Positions 8,327 to 17,176 of a DNA stretch of 64,000 bases are shown one piece after another. A program made the position numbers and the translations under genes. Source of the stretch: Kaistia geumhonensis (GTDB taxonomy: Bacteria; Pseudomonadota; Alphaproteobacteria; Rhizobiales; Kaistiaceae); contig NZ_JAUSWJ010000001.1 in NCBI RefSeq assembly GCF_030815145.1, forward strand, positions 1,178,001 through 1,242,000, written 5' to 3'. Below the pieces are notes generated by a model, which was not told the DNA's origin, ran no database searches, and saw only the letters and a program-made list of their open reading frames with translations. How positions within the stretch are numbered: position 1 is the stretch's first letter; every line of letters starts with the position of its first letter.

Positions 8327-8721
8327 TGCGCAGGATCCTCTCCGCCCTTGCCGTCTCGACGGCGCTGGCCTTCCCGCCGCCGCCATCGGCCCTCGCCGCC
8401 GAGCCCGCCTATGACCCGGCTCTTGTCCGCCTCGCGGAGATCCTCGGCGCGCTTCAGTTTCTCGGTCCGCTCTGCGGGGTTGCGCGGCCGAGCGAATGGC
8501 GCGACCAGATGGAGGCGCTGATCGCCGCCGAATCGCCGTCGCCCGAGCGGCAGGCGCGGCTGACCGCCGCCTTCAACGGCGGCTACCAGGGGTTCGCCGC
8601 GCTCTACCGGCGATGCACGCCCTCGGCAGAACTCGCGATCGAGCGCTACCGCGCCGAAGGCAGCAAGCTGACACGCGAGGTGACCACCCGCTACGGGGGT
8701 GATGCGTCGCCGCCACGTTAA
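8326..8721 (+). CDS. TIGR02301-family exported protein
   Basis: A 131-residue protein with an N-terminal signal peptide (cleavage likely after ALA near residue 24) and the TIGR02301 pattern: LVRLAEILGALQFLGPLC, then EWRDQMEAL, then FNGGYQGFAALYRRC. Two cysteines (in GPLC and RRC) could pair in the periplasm. The family is conserved mainly in Hyphomicrobiales and has no known function. It begins at an ATG overlapping the NUDIX stop codon, so it is in the same operon. Confidence 0.85.
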   Translation: MRRILSALAVSTALAFPPPPSALAAEPAYDPALVRLAEILGALQFLGPLCGVARPSEWRDQMEALIAAESPSPERQARLTAAFNGGYQGFAALYRRCTPSAELAIERYRAEGSKLTREVTTRYGGDASPPR

Positions 8722-8866
8722 CCGAATTAACCGGATTCTTAGGTTTGAATTAACCCCTCCTTCAGGATCGCTGTCTGTCGCGACTCCTCGCGTGCTAGGT
8801 TCGAATGAGGGTGATTCGAGGCGTGGAGGCGCCGGTCGCCGCAAAGCACGGGAAGGCTTGCCTTTG

Positions 8867-9121
8867 ATGGATCAGGATCGCGACATCGCCGACGCCGAGA
8901 TCGCGGAGCAGAAGCGGGCCGCCCTCGCCTATCTGACCGAAGCCTGGGACGAGGCTGTCGCGGAAGGCATCGAGCCCGACATCATGGCCCATGCCGCGCT
9001 GTTCGCCTCGTTGTCCGACCTGATCGACACCTATGGCGAGGACGCGGTCGCCGAACTCGCGGTCTCGCTGCCCGACCGGATCCGCCGCGGCGAGTTCACG
9101 CTTCAGCGCACGATCCAGTAG
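8867..9121 (+). CDS. Conserved hypothetical protein (84 aa)
   Basis: An 84-residue acidic, helical cytosolic protein (MDQDRDIADAEIAEQKRA) with no recognised domain. The ATG at 8867 is preferred because upstream in-frame codons read through an A+T-rich intergenic stretch unlike coding sequence here. A GGAAGG lies about 13 nt upstream. It follows the NUDIX/TIGR02301 pair on the same strand after 145 nt and probably has its own promoter. Confidence 0.65.
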   Translation: MDQDRDIADAEIAEQKRAALAYLTEAWDEAVAEGIEPDIMAHAALFASLSDLIDTYGEDAVAELAVSLPDRIRRGEFTLQRTIQ

Positions 9122-9260
9122 GCGCGGGACAGCGTTCCGCCGCAATCTCTTGCTGGTATCGCCGCATTGCGGCGATCATGCCGCTTCCGAGCCCGTCCGG
9201 CCGTTGATCGTCCCGACGCGTCGGGCTCGGTCGTGACAATCCCTTAGTCAGGAGTTGGCC

Positions 9261-9971
9261 ATGCGCGGAAGAGATCCGGCGGCGCTTTTTGCAACGGCAG
9301 CCATCGCTTTCATCCTCGCATCGAGCGGACCCGTCTTTGCGGCGGCGCCGGTCGAGACGGCGCCCGCCCCCTCGAAATCCGTGCCGACCCAGACGATCAC
9401 GCCCCCGCCCGGCGCCGTCGAGGACGGCGACGGCGATGCCGCGCCCGCAAACACCCAGCCGAATCCGCCTCCGCCGGCCGCCGCACAGCAGGACGAGCCG
9501 GTTCCGGTCATCGAGTATGACGTCTCCAAGCTGCCGCCCGCCGTGCAGGCGCTGCGCCAGAAGATCCTCGACGCAGCGAAGACCGGCGACATCAACGCGC
9601 TGAAGCCGCTCATCGAGGCCGGGCCACGCCCGACCAATCTCGGCGCCAGCGACGACGACGAAGCCGATCCCATCGCCTATCTCAAGACGCTCTCGGGCGA
9701 TCCGGACGGCCGCGAGCTCCTCGCCATCCTCAGCGAGATCCTCGAGGCGGGCTATGTCCATGTCGATGTCGGGACGCCCGACGAGCTCTATATCTGGCCC
9801 TATTTCGCGCGCTATCCGCTCGACAAGCTCACGCCGCCGCAGATGGTGGAGCTCTTCCGCCTGCTCACCTCGTCCGACTACGACGAGATGAAGAACTACG
9901 GCGCCTATCTCTTCTACCGCGTCGGGATCACGCCGAACGGCCAGTGGAGCGAGTTCCAGGCGGGCGACTGA
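9261..9971 (+). CDS. Exported hypothetical protein
   Basis: A 236-residue protein with a signal peptide (hydrophobic AALFATAAIAFILASS, cleavage after FAA around residue 28), a Pro/Ala-rich linker to about residue 85, and a C-terminal globular domain containing KTGDINALKPLIEAGPRP and YIWPYFARYPLDKLTPPQM. The KTGDINALKPLI segment resembles an ankyrin-like helix pair, but no full repeat is evident. The ATG at 9261 has GGAG 6 nt upstream and is preferred to a TTG at 9255. Probably periplasmic, with unknown role. Confidence 0.8.
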   Translation: MRGRDPAALFATAAIAFILASSGPVFAAAPVETAPAPSKSVPTQTITPPPGAVEDGDGDAAPANTQPNPPPPAAAQQDEPVPVIEYDVSKLPPAVQALRQKILDAAKTGDINALKPLIEAGPRPTNLGASDDDEADPIAYLKTLSGDPDGRELLAILSEILEAGYVHVDVGTPDELYIWPYFARYPLDKLTPPQMVELFRLLTSSDYDEMKNYGAYLFYRVGITPNGQWSEFQAGD

Positions 9972-10027
9972 GCGCGCCTTGACGCGATGGTTCGTTCATG
10001 ATCTGTTCCTCTCAAACGGAGGACGGC

Positions 10028-10432
10028 ATGCAGTTCCATCGCGGGCGGCTCATCGACCATATCCAGATCGTTTCGGCGGATGTCGCCGCGAGCCGGCGCT
10101 TCTACGACGCCGTGCTCGGCGTCCTCGGCATTCCCGTCGAGGGCGGCGGGGAGTGGTTCTACGCGGATGAATTGTTCGTCTCGGGCGGAACGCCGCTGAC
10201 GGGCCGCTGCCATCTCGCCTTCCAGGCCGCCGATGCCGGGACGGTCGACGCCTTTCATGCCGCTGGCCTCGCGGCAGGCGGCCGCGACAATGGCGGCCCC
10301 GGCGAGCGCTCTTATCATCCGGGCTACTACGCGGCCTTCCTGCTCGATCCCGACGGCAACAATATCGAGGCCGTCTATCACGGCGCGCATCGCCGCTCGG
10401 CGGCGTCGGTGCTGCTCGACGTCGACGACTGA
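10028..10432 (+). CDS. VOC-family (glyoxalase/bleomycin resistance) protein
   Basis: A 134-residue vicinal-oxygen-chelate fold protein. It begins with a strand-loop typical of VOC proteins (RLIDHIQIVSADVAASRRFYDAVLG) and ends with the matching strand FLLDPDGNNIEAVYHG, giving the usual His and Glu metal ligands. The region resembles the lactoylglutathione-lyase-like or dioxygenase-like group, with the substrate unknown. The ATG at 10028 follows GGAGGACGGC. It converges on pyrC with 17 nt between the stops. Confidence 0.88.
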   Translation: MQFHRGRLIDHIQIVSADVAASRRFYDAVLGVLGIPVEGGGEWFYADELFVSGGTPLTGRCHLAFQAADAGTVDAFHAAGLAAGGRDNGGPGERSYHPGYYAAFLLDPDGNNIEAVYHGAHRRSAASVLLDVDD

Positions 10433-10449
10433 CGATGAAGGACGGAGGC

Positions 10450-11796
10450 TCAGCCGCGCGGCAGCGCCTCGCTGAAGAGAACCGGCTCGCCGCCGGACGG
10501 GCCGACGAGTTCACCCTCCCACATCACCTGGCGTCCGCGCACGATGGTCCCGACCGGCCAGCCGAAGACGCGCTTGCCGTCATAGGGCGTCCAGCCGGCG
10601 CGCGAGGCGATCCAGCCATTGGTGATCGTCGCCCGGCGCTTGAGATCGACGATGGTGAAGTCCGCATCATAGCCGACGGCGATGCGGCCCTTGCGCGCGA
10701 TGCCGAAGAGGCGCGCCGGCCCCGCGGAGGTCAGGTCGACGAAGCGCTCCAGCGACAGGCGGCCGGCATTCACATGGTCGAGCATGACCGGGACCAGCGT
10801 CTGCACGCCGGTCATGCCGGACGGGCTTTCGGGATAGGGCTTCGCCTTCTCCTCCAGCGTGTGCGGGGCATGGTCGGAGCCGAGCACGTCGATGATGCCG
10901 CTGGAGATGCCCTTCCAGATGCCGGCCTGGTGCGCCTTGTCGCGCACCGGCGGGTTCATCTGCAGCTTCGTGCCGAGGCGGGCATAGTCGTCGGCGGACA
11001 GCGTCAGGTGATGCGGCGTCGCCTCCGCGGTGACGATGTCCTTGTGGTCGGCGAGATAGGCGATCTCATCGACGGTCGAGATGTGCAGGATATGGATGCG
11101 GGCACCCTTCGAGCGGGCGATGCGCACCAGCCGCTCGGTCGCCATCAGCGCCGCCGTCGCGTCGCGCCAGACGGGGTGGGAAGACGCATCGCCGGGCACG
11201 CGCAGATCCTTGCGGTCGTTGAGCCGCATCTCGTCCTCGGCATGGAAGGCGGCGCGGCGGCGCGTCGCCCCGAGGATGGCGGCGATGCCGGCGTCGTCTT
11301 CGACGAGGAGATCGCCGGTCGACGAACCGATGAAGACCTTGATGCCGGCAGCGCCCGGGAGGCGCTCGAGATCGGGAATGTCGGCGACGTTGTCGCGCGT
11401 GCCGCCGACCCAGAAGGCAAAGTCGCAATGCATGCGCCCGCGCGCCCGCGCGATCTTGTCGGCGAGTGCATCGGCGCTGGTCGTGGTCGGCTTGGTATTC
11501 GGCATTTCGAAGACCGCCGTGACGCCGCCCATGACGGCGGCGCGCGATCCGGTCTCGAGGTCTTCCTTGTGCTCGGCGCCCGGCTCGCGGAAATGGACCT
11601 GGCTGTCGATGACGCCCGGCAATATATGCAGCCCGGTGCAATCGACGACGCGGGCGGCGCGGCGCGGATCGATGTCGCCGATCGCCGCGATTCGCCCGTT
11701 GCGCACGGCGATGTCGGGCGTACCGATGCCGTCATGGTTGACGACGGTGCCGTTGCGGAACAAAAGCTCGTAGGTGGACTTGTCGCTTGTCGTCAT
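10450..11796 (-). CDS. pyrC: Dihydroorotase-family amidohydrolase (PyrC-like)
   Basis: A 448-residue amidohydrolase-superfamily protein of the dihydroorotase type, which interconverts carbamoyl-aspartate and dihydroorotate in pyrimidine synthesis. Visible elements are the entry motif VIDSQVHFREPG, the candidate carboxylated Lys in GIKVFIGSSTGD, the His of FHAEDE, the His pair in EATPHHLTLS and the Asp in LGSDHAPH. The first His of the usual HVH metal motif is Gln here. The ATG at 11794-11796 follows GGAGGGCAGCC. It is divergent from the YgfZ gene. Hydantoinase or allantoinase activity is a less likely alternative. Confidence 0.87.
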   Translation of the reverse strand: MTTSDKSTYELLFRNGTVVNHDGIGTPDIAVRNGRIAAIGDIDPRRAARVVDCTGLHILPGVIDSQVHFREPGAEHKEDLETGSRAAVMGGVTAVFEMPNTKPTTTSADALADKIARARGRMHCDFAFWVGGTRDNVADIPDLERLPGAAGIKVFIGSSTGDLLVEDDAGIAAILGATRRRAAFHAEDEMRLNDRKDLRVPGDASSHPVWRDATAALMATERLVRIARSKGARIHILHISTVDEIAYLADHKDIVTAEATPHHLTLSADDYARLGTKLQMNPPVRDKAHQAGIWKGISSGIIDVLGSDHAPHTLEEKAKPYPESPSGMTGVQTLVPVMLDHVNAGRLSLERFVDLTSAGPARLFGIARKGRIAVGYDADFTIVDLKRRATITNGWIASRAGWTPYDGKRVFGWPVGTIVRGRQVMWEGELVGPSGGEPVLFSEALPRG

Positions 11797-11912
11797 GGCT
11801 GCCCTCCCCAGCGCCAGCCTGTGTTCGTCGCCGCTCATGGCACAAACGCTTCTCCGGCTTAAGGTTGCGCGGCGGGGAGCACAAGCGCGGCAAATGCATG
11901 GGAACCATGCCA

Positions 11913-12776
11913 ATGCGTAAGGGGTACTCTGCCGTCCTCGCCGATCGGGGCGTGGTGCGGATCGGCGGCGCGGAGGCGCGCGGCTTCCTGCAGAACATCG
12001 TCACGACCGACATGGACCGTGTCGCGGTGGATCGGGCCGGATTCGGCGCGCTGCTGTCGCCGCAGGGGAAGATCCTCGCGGATTTCCTCGTCTTCGCCGA
12101 TGACGGCGGCTTCCTCATCGACCTGCCGAAGGCCGCACTGGCCGATTTCGTGAAGCGGATGACGCTTTATCGCCTGCGCGCCAAGGTCGAGATCGCCGAC
12201 CTCTCGACCGAGCGCAAGGTCGCCGTCTTCTGGCGCGGCGACGCGCCCGACGGCGCCGTGCCCGATCCGCGGCTGGCCGAGCTCGGCCACCGCGCCATCC
12301 TGCCCGGCGACGCATCTCTGGAGAACGAGACCTCGGCGGATGCGTGGCACGCCCATCGCATCGCGCTCGGCGTTCCCGAGGGCGGACGCGACTTCGCGTT
12401 CGGCGAGGCCTTTCCGCACGATGTCGACATGGACGATCTCGACGGGCTCGACTTCCGCAAGGGCTGCTATGTCGGCCAGGAGATCGTCTCGCGCATGCAG
12501 CATCGCGGCACGGCGCGCCGGCGCGCCGTCATCGTGACCGGCGAGGGCGCGCTTCCGGACGCTGGAACCTCGGTCGAAGGCAATGGCAAGGCGCTCGGCG
12601 CGATGGGCTCGCATGCCGGGGCGACGGGCATCGCGCTTCTCCGCCTCGACCGGACCCGCCTCGCGCTCGATTCCGGGGCGACGATCAGCGCCGGCGGCGT
12701 ACCGCTTTCGGTAACCCTTCCCGCTTTCGCGCGCTTCGGCTGGCCGGCCGGCAGCGAAGACGAGGGCGCGGCGTGA
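11913..12776 (+). CDS. ygfZ: YgfZ/GcvT-family folate-binding Fe-S repair protein
   Basis: A 287-residue folate-binding protein of the YgfZ/IBA57 family, needed for maintenance or assembly of certain [4Fe-4S] enzymes and tRNA thiolation. The diagnostic KGCYVGQE motif with its cysteine is present around residues 185-192, in a GcvT-like fold. The ATG at 11913 is preferred because GGGA lies 9 nt upstream; in-frame ATGs at 11898 and 11907 are alternatives. Its stop TGA overlaps the GTG start of the HD-domain gene, so the pair is co-translated. Divergent from pyrC. Confidence 0.9.
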   Translation: MRKGYSAVLADRGVVRIGGAEARGFLQNIVTTDMDRVAVDRAGFGALLSPQGKILADFLVFADDGGFLIDLPKAALADFVKRMTLYRLRAKVEIADLSTERKVAVFWRGDAPDGAVPDPRLAELGHRAILPGDASLENETSADAWHAHRIALGVPEGGRDFAFGEAFPHDVDMDDLDGLDFRKGCYVGQEIVSRMQHRGTARRRAVIVTGEGALPDAGTSVEGNGKALGAMGSHAGATGIALLRLDRTRLALDSGATISAGGVPLSVTLPAFARFGWPAGSEDEGAA

Positions 12777-13387
12777 GCGCTTCGGCCCGGCCGCCGCGCG
12801 TCTGGCAGCGCATGCTGTCCGGCCGCAGGCTCGACCTTGCCGACCCCTCGCCTTTCGACGTCGAGATCGGCGACATCGCGCACGGCCTTGCCCGCGTCGC
12901 GCGCTGGAACGGGCAGACCCGCGGCCCGCACGCATTCTCCGTCGCGCAGCATTCGGTGCTCGTCGTCGACATCGCGGTGCGGCTCGACGGGTCGCTGTCG
13001 AATGCCGACCGCCTGGCGGCGCTGCTGCACGACGCGCCGGAATATGTCATCGGCGACATGATCTCGCCCTTCAAGGCGCTGGTCGGCGGCGCCTACAAGG
13101 CCGTCGAGGCCCGGCTCCTCGCGGCCATCCATCTGCGCTTCGGCCTGCCGGCGGAGCGTCGCGCCGAACTGACGCGCGCCATCAAGGCGGCGGACCGCAT
13201 CGCCGCCTATCACGAGGCGACGGCGCTGGCCGGTTTCGGCGCGGACGAGGCGACGCAGTTCTTCGGCCGCCCGCGCGGCATCGCCGCGGACCATCTCGCG
13301 CTGGAGCCCTGGCCGACGGCCGAGGCCGAGCGGCGATTCCTCGCCCTGTTCGAGACGCTGGTGCCGGAGGCGGCGCTTTCGTCGTGA
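12773..13387 (+). CDS. HD-domain hydrolase (YfbR-like nucleotidase)
   Basis: A 204-residue HD-domain metal-dependent phosphohydrolase resembling YfbR-type 5'-deoxynucleotidases. The first His is in GPHAFSVAQHS, the HD doublet in ALLHDAPEYVIGDMISPFK, and the last Asp in KAADRIAAYHEA, giving the H...HD...D set. The start is the GTG at 12773, which overlaps the YgfZ stop (GTGA), a translational-coupling arrangement. The substrate is inferred from family resemblance only. Confidence 0.88.
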   Translation: MSASARPPRVWQRMLSGRRLDLADPSPFDVEIGDIAHGLARVARWNGQTRGPHAFSVAQHSVLVVDIAVRLDGSLSNADRLAALLHDAPEYVIGDMISPFKALVGGAYKAVEARLLAAIHLRFGLPAERRAELTRAIKAADRIAAYHEATALAGFGADEATQFFGRPRGIAADHLALEPWPTAEAERRFLALFETLVPEAALSS

Positions 13388-13471
13388 CCGGGCGCGCCCG
13401 GCGCACTACATGAACACTGGCGAGCCGGAGACCGGCCCGAAGACGATCCGAACAACAACAAGGAGTTTCCC

Positions 13472-13987
13472 ATGCCGCGCGTCCATGTGTGCTCGCTCTC
13501 CCGCATCGGAGCCACCGTCGCGCAGACGGGAGCCAGCCATCTGGTGACGCTGATCAACATCGGAACGCCGGTGGAGCGTCCTGTCTCGATCCCCGAAGAG
13601 CGGCATCTCTTTCTCGGCTTCAACGACATCCTTGAGCCCATGGACGGCATGACCGCGCCGGCGGTCGAGCATGTCGAGCAGCTGCTCGACTTCGTCGATG
13701 GCTGGAAGGGCGACAAGCCGATCGTCGTGCATTGCTTCGCGGGCATCAGCCGCTCGACCGCCGCCGCCTTCATCACGGTCTGCGCGCTGCGCCCGGAACG
13801 CGACGAGGCCGAGATTGCCAGCCTGATCCGGGCCGGTTCGCCTTCCGCAACGCCCAATCTTCGTCTGGTGCGCTTCGCCGACGAGTTGCTCGGCCGCCGC
13901 GGCCGCATGGTGCGGGCCATCGAGGAGATAGGACGTGGCCATGATGCCTTCGAAGGGCATCCGTTCGCGCTGCCGCTCGATCCGTGA
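13472..13987 (+). CDS. Tyrosine/dual-specificity phosphatase-like protein
   Basis: A 171-residue protein with a cysteine-phosphatase P-loop, VVHCFAGISRST (about residues 85-96), matching HCX5R(S/T). A general-acid Asp could be provided by the upstream loop around LGFNDILEPMD. Proteins of this kind in alphaproteobacteria are annotated as tyrosine phosphatases, with the natural substrate unknown. The ATG at 13472 has AAGGAG 7 nt upstream. Its 3' end overlaps the DUF454 gene. Confidence 0.88.
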   Translation: MPRVHVCSLSRIGATVAQTGASHLVTLINIGTPVERPVSIPEERHLFLGFNDILEPMDGMTAPAVEHVEQLLDFVDGWKGDKPIVVHCFAGISRSTAAAFITVCALRPERDEAEIASLIRAGSPSATPNLRLVRFADELLGRRGRMVRAIEEIGRGHDAFEGHPFALPLDP

Positions 13988-14357
13988 GCGCCCGGGCGTG
14001 AGACGGCCGCTCTATGCCGCGGCCGGCTGGCTGATGGTCGCGCTCGGCCTCGTCGGGCTCGTCCTGCCCGTGATGCCGACCACCATCTTCATGATCCTGG
14101 CGGCGTGGTTCTTCTCGCGCTCCTCGCCGCGCTTCGAGGCCTGGCTGCTGGAACACAGGCTGTTCGGGCCGCCGATCCGCCAATGGCGCGAACGCGGCGC
14201 CATTCCCCTCCCCGCCAAGATCTTCGCCGTCGGCAGCATGGTCGGCGGCTTCGCCGTCTTTCTCTTCCTGACCGAGCCGCCTCTCTGGCTGGCGGCGGTC
14301 GTCGCCGCCCTCCTCCTCGCCTCGGCGGCATTCGTCGTCACACGGCCGAACCGCTGA
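13935..14357 (+). CDS. DUF454 (YbaN-family) membrane protein
   Basis: A protein of up to 140 residues with the DUF454 pattern: a hydrophobic segment AAAGWLMVALGLVGLVLPVMPTT, then FFSRSSPRFEAWLLEH and a dual hydrophobic C-terminal hairpin. It sits in the inner membrane and has no established function. The start is uncertain. The GTG at 13935 has GAGGAG 7 nt upstream, the ATG at 13941 is next, and a GTG at 13998 (VRRPLY) would give the canonical family N-terminus without a 53-bp overlap with the phosphatase gene. Confidence 0.8.
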   Translation: MAMMPSKGIRSRCRSIRERPGVRRPLYAAAGWLMVALGLVGLVLPVMPTTIFMILAAWFFSRSSPRFEAWLLEHRLFGPPIRQWRERGAIPLPAKIFAVGSMVGGFAVFLFLTEPPLWLAAVVAALLLASAAFVVTRPNR

Positions 14358-14378
14358 GCGCCCCCGAATATTTTCGTG

Positions 14379-14408
14379 TTGCGGCGCAGCAAGAGGCTGA
14401 TTTAGCTA
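14379..14408 (+). promoter_or_regulatory. Candidate sigma-70-like promoter for ppdK
   Basis: TTGCGG (14379-14384) and TAGCTA (14403-14408) are separated by 18 nt and end 40 nt before the ppdK start. This is a pattern match only. Confidence 0.35.
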
Positions 14409-14448
14409 GAGCCGTTCGGCCTGTGGCCGCCGGCGGGAGCGGGAAGCA

Positions 14449-17160
14449 ATGGCGAAGTGGGTGTACGCGTTCGGCGGCGGCTTCGCCGAGGGTGGTCTCG
14501 CCGATCGCGACCTCATCGGCGGCAAGGGTGCCGGTCTCGCCGAAATGAGCGCGCTCGGACTGCCGGTGCCGCCCGGCTTCACACTCTCGACCGAGATCGG
14601 CCGGCTCTATCTCGCCAGCGGCCATGTCTTTCCCGATGGCCTCGCGGACGAGGTCGACGGCGCGCTCGCGGCTGTCGGGCGCATCGCCGGCCGCCGTTTC
14701 GGCGATGCCCGCGATCCTCTGCTCGTCTCGGTCCGCTCGGGCGCGGCCGTCTCGATGCCGGGCATGATGGACACGGTGCTCAATCTCGGCCTCAACGACG
14801 AGACAGTCGAGGGTCTCGCCCGCGTCTCGGGCGACCGGCGCTTCGCCTTCGACAGCTATCGCCGCTTCATCCAGATGTATGGCCATGTCGTGCTCGGGCT
14901 CGACCATGGTCTCTTCGAGGAGAAGCTGGAGGACTACAAGCTCGCGCGCGGCCTCGTGCTCGACGGCGAACTGGCCGCCGAGGATTGGCAGGCGGTCTCC
15001 GATCTCTTCAAGGGGCTCGTCATCGAGGAGACCGACGCCGCCTTCCCGCAGGCGCCGACCGCGCAGCTCTGGGGCGCCATCCGCGCCGTCATCTCCTCAT
15101 GGAACAACCCGCGCGCCGTCGCCTACCGCCGCATGAACGCGATAGCCGGCGATGCCGGGACGGCCGTCACCGTGCAGGCCATGGTGTTCGGCAATCTCGG
15201 CGAGACCTCGGCGACGGGCGTAGCCTTCACCCGCAATCCGTCGACAGGTGAGAAGATCCTCTGGGGCGAGTTCCTGCCGAACGCGCAGGGCGAGGATGTC
15301 GTCGCCGGCACGCGCACGCCGCAGGACCTCACCGAGCGCGCGCGACAGGAGACGGGCTCCGAGGCGGCGTCGCTCGAATCGCTGATGCCGGAGGCATTCG
15401 CCGCCTTCTCGGCGGTGGCCGACCGGCTGGAGCGCCACCACCGCGACATGCTCGACCTCGAATTCACGATCGAGCGCGGCCGCCTGTGGATGCTCCAGGT
15501 GCGCCCGGCGAAGCGCACGATCCGCGCCGCGCTGCGCAGCGCCGTGGAGATGGCGGGCGAGGGTCTCATCAGCCGGGCCGAGGCCGTCGCGCGGATCGAA
15601 CCGCGCACGCTCGACCAGTTGCTCCATCCGACGATCGACCCAGAAAACGGCGCCGATCTCTTCGCCCGCGGGCTGCCGGCCTCGCCGGGCGCGGCGAGCG
15701 GCGCCGTCGTCTTCACGCCCGACGAGGCGGAACTGGCGCGCACGCAGGGCCGCAAGGTGATCCTCGTCCGCGTCGAGACCAGCCCCGAGGACGTGCATGG
15801 CATGCACGCCGCGCGCGGCATCCTGACAACGCGCGGTGGCATGACGAGCCACGCCGCCGTGGTGGCGCGCGGCATGGGCAAGCCCTGCGTTTCCGGCGCC
15901 GGCGGCATCCGTGTCGACTTCAAGGCCGGAACCATGACGGCCGGCGGCCGCACGATCCGGCGCGGCGACACCATAACCATCGATGGAGGCACCGGCCAGG
16001 TGCTGATCGGCGCGGTGCCGCTGCGCGAGCCGGAGCTCTCGGGCGATTTCGCGACGCTGATGCGCTGGGCCGACGATTTCCGCACGCTGAAGATCAGGAC
16101 CAATGTCGATACGCCCGCCGATGCGCGCGCGGCGCGCAGCTTCGGCGCGGAGGGCATCGGTCTCTGCCGCACCGAGCACATGTTCTTCGACCAGCGCCGC
16201 ATCGCGGTCGTCCGCGAGATGATCCTCGCCGAGACGCCGGCAGCGCGCGCCGACGCGCTGGCACGGCTCCTGCCGATGCAGCGTACCGATTTCGCGTCAC
16301 TGTTCGAGATCATGTCGGGGCTGCCGGTGACGGTCCGCCTTCTCGATCCGCCGCTGCACGAGTTCCTGCCGACCGGGGACGCCGAGATCGAGGAGCTGTC
16401 GGCGGCGATGGGCATCCCGCCCGCCCGCATCCGCGCCCGCAGCGAAGCGCTCGCGGAAGCCAATCCGATGCTCGGCCATCGCGGGGTCCGCCTCGCGATC
16501 TCCTTCCCGGAGATCGTCGAGATGCAGATCCGCGCCATCCTGGAGGCCGCCCTGGATGTCGGCGAGGCGAGCGGCCGGCCCGTCGAGCTCGAGATCATGG
16601 TGCCGCTCGTCGCCAGCAAGGCGGAGCTCGACCTCATCTACCAGCGCATCCGCGCCGCCGAGGCGCAGGTGGTGCGGCTGCATGGCCGCGCGCCGCGCTA
16701 CGAGCTCGGCACGATGATCGAACTGCCGCGCGCGGCGCTGGCGGCCGGCGACCTCGCCCGCAGCGCCAGCTTCTTCTCCTTCGGCACCAACGATTTGACG
16801 CAGACGACCTTCGGCATCTCGCGCGACGACGCCGCGCCGTTCCTCAATGCCTATCTCGCGCTCGGGCTGATGCCGTCCGATCCCTTCGCGACGCTCGACG
16901 AGACCGGTGTCGGCGAACTCATCCGCATCGCGACCGAGCGCGGCCGAGCCGTTCGGCCTGGGCTCAAGATCGGCGTCTGCGGCGAGCATGGCGGCGACCC
17001 GGCGTCGATCCGGTTCTTCGCCGGGCTGGATTTCGATTACGTGTCCTGCTCGCCGTTCCGCGTTCCGGTCGCAAGGCTGGCGGCGGCGCAGGCCGCGCTG
17101 GCTCGCGCGGGGATCACCGGCGCCGGCCTGCCGGCGAGTGCCGAGGCGCCGGCCGTCTGA
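14449..17160 (+). CDS. ppdK: Pyruvate, phosphate dikinase
   Basis: A 903-residue PPDK, which interconverts pyruvate, ATP and phosphate with PEP, AMP and pyrophosphate. The N-terminal ATP-grasp region includes GGKGAGLAEM and RSGAAVSMPGMMDTVLNLG. The swivelling phosphohistidine domain has GGMTSHAAVVARGMGKPC with His468, and the C-terminal TIM barrel ends in KIGVCGEHGGDP with catalytic Cys844. It lies near a PTS-like DHA kinase system that also consumes PEP, but it is separately transcribed and convergent with kup (16 nt between stops). Confidence 0.97.
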   Translation: MAKWVYAFGGGFAEGGLADRDLIGGKGAGLAEMSALGLPVPPGFTLSTEIGRLYLASGHVFPDGLADEVDGALAAVGRIAGRRFGDARDPLLVSVRSGAAVSMPGMMDTVLNLGLNDETVEGLARVSGDRRFAFDSYRRFIQMYGHVVLGLDHGLFEEKLEDYKLARGLVLDGELAAEDWQAVSDLFKGLVIEETDAAFPQAPTAQLWGAIRAVISSWNNPRAVAYRRMNAIAGDAGTAVTVQAMVFGNLGETSATGVAFTRNPSTGEKILWGEFLPNAQGEDVVAGTRTPQDLTERARQETGSEAASLESLMPEAFAAFSAVADRLERHHRDMLDLEFTIERGRLWMLQVRPAKRTIRAALRSAVEMAGEGLISRAEAVARIEPRTLDQLLHPTIDPENGADLFARGLPASPGAASGAVVFTPDEAELARTQGRKVILVRVETSPEDVHGMHAARGILTTRGGMTSHAAVVARGMGKPCVSGAGGIRVDFKAGTMTAGGRTIRRGDTITIDGGTGQVLIGAVPLREPELSGDFATLMRWADDFRTLKIRTNVDTPADARAARSFGAEGIGLCRTEHMFFDQRRIAVVREMILAETPAARADALARLLPMQRTDFASLFEIMSGLPVTVRLLDPPLHEFLPTGDAEIEELSAAMGIPPARIRARSEALAEANPMLGHRGVRLAISFPEIVEMQIRAILEAALDVGEASGRPVELEIMVPLVASKAELDLIYQRIRAAEAQVVRLHGRAPRYELGTMIELPRAALAAGDLARSASFFSFGTNDLTQTTFGISRDDAAPFLNAYLALGLMPSDPFATLDETGVGELIRIATERGRAVRPGLKIGVCGEHGGDPASIRFFAGLDFDYVSCSPFRVPVARLAAAQAALARAGITGAGLPASAEAPAV

Positions 17161-17176
17161 ACGGAGCGATGTCGGC

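Noticed and set aside
8797-8815. A ggttcgaat string resembling a tRNA T-loop
   Set aside because: No matching T-stem, anticodon arm or acceptor stem can be formed around it.
7012-8844. An apparent 610-residue fusion upstream of the SRAP gene
   Set aside because: SRAP activity needs Met-Cys at the N-terminus, present at 7768-7770. The extension is antisense to the NUDIX and TIGR02301 genes.
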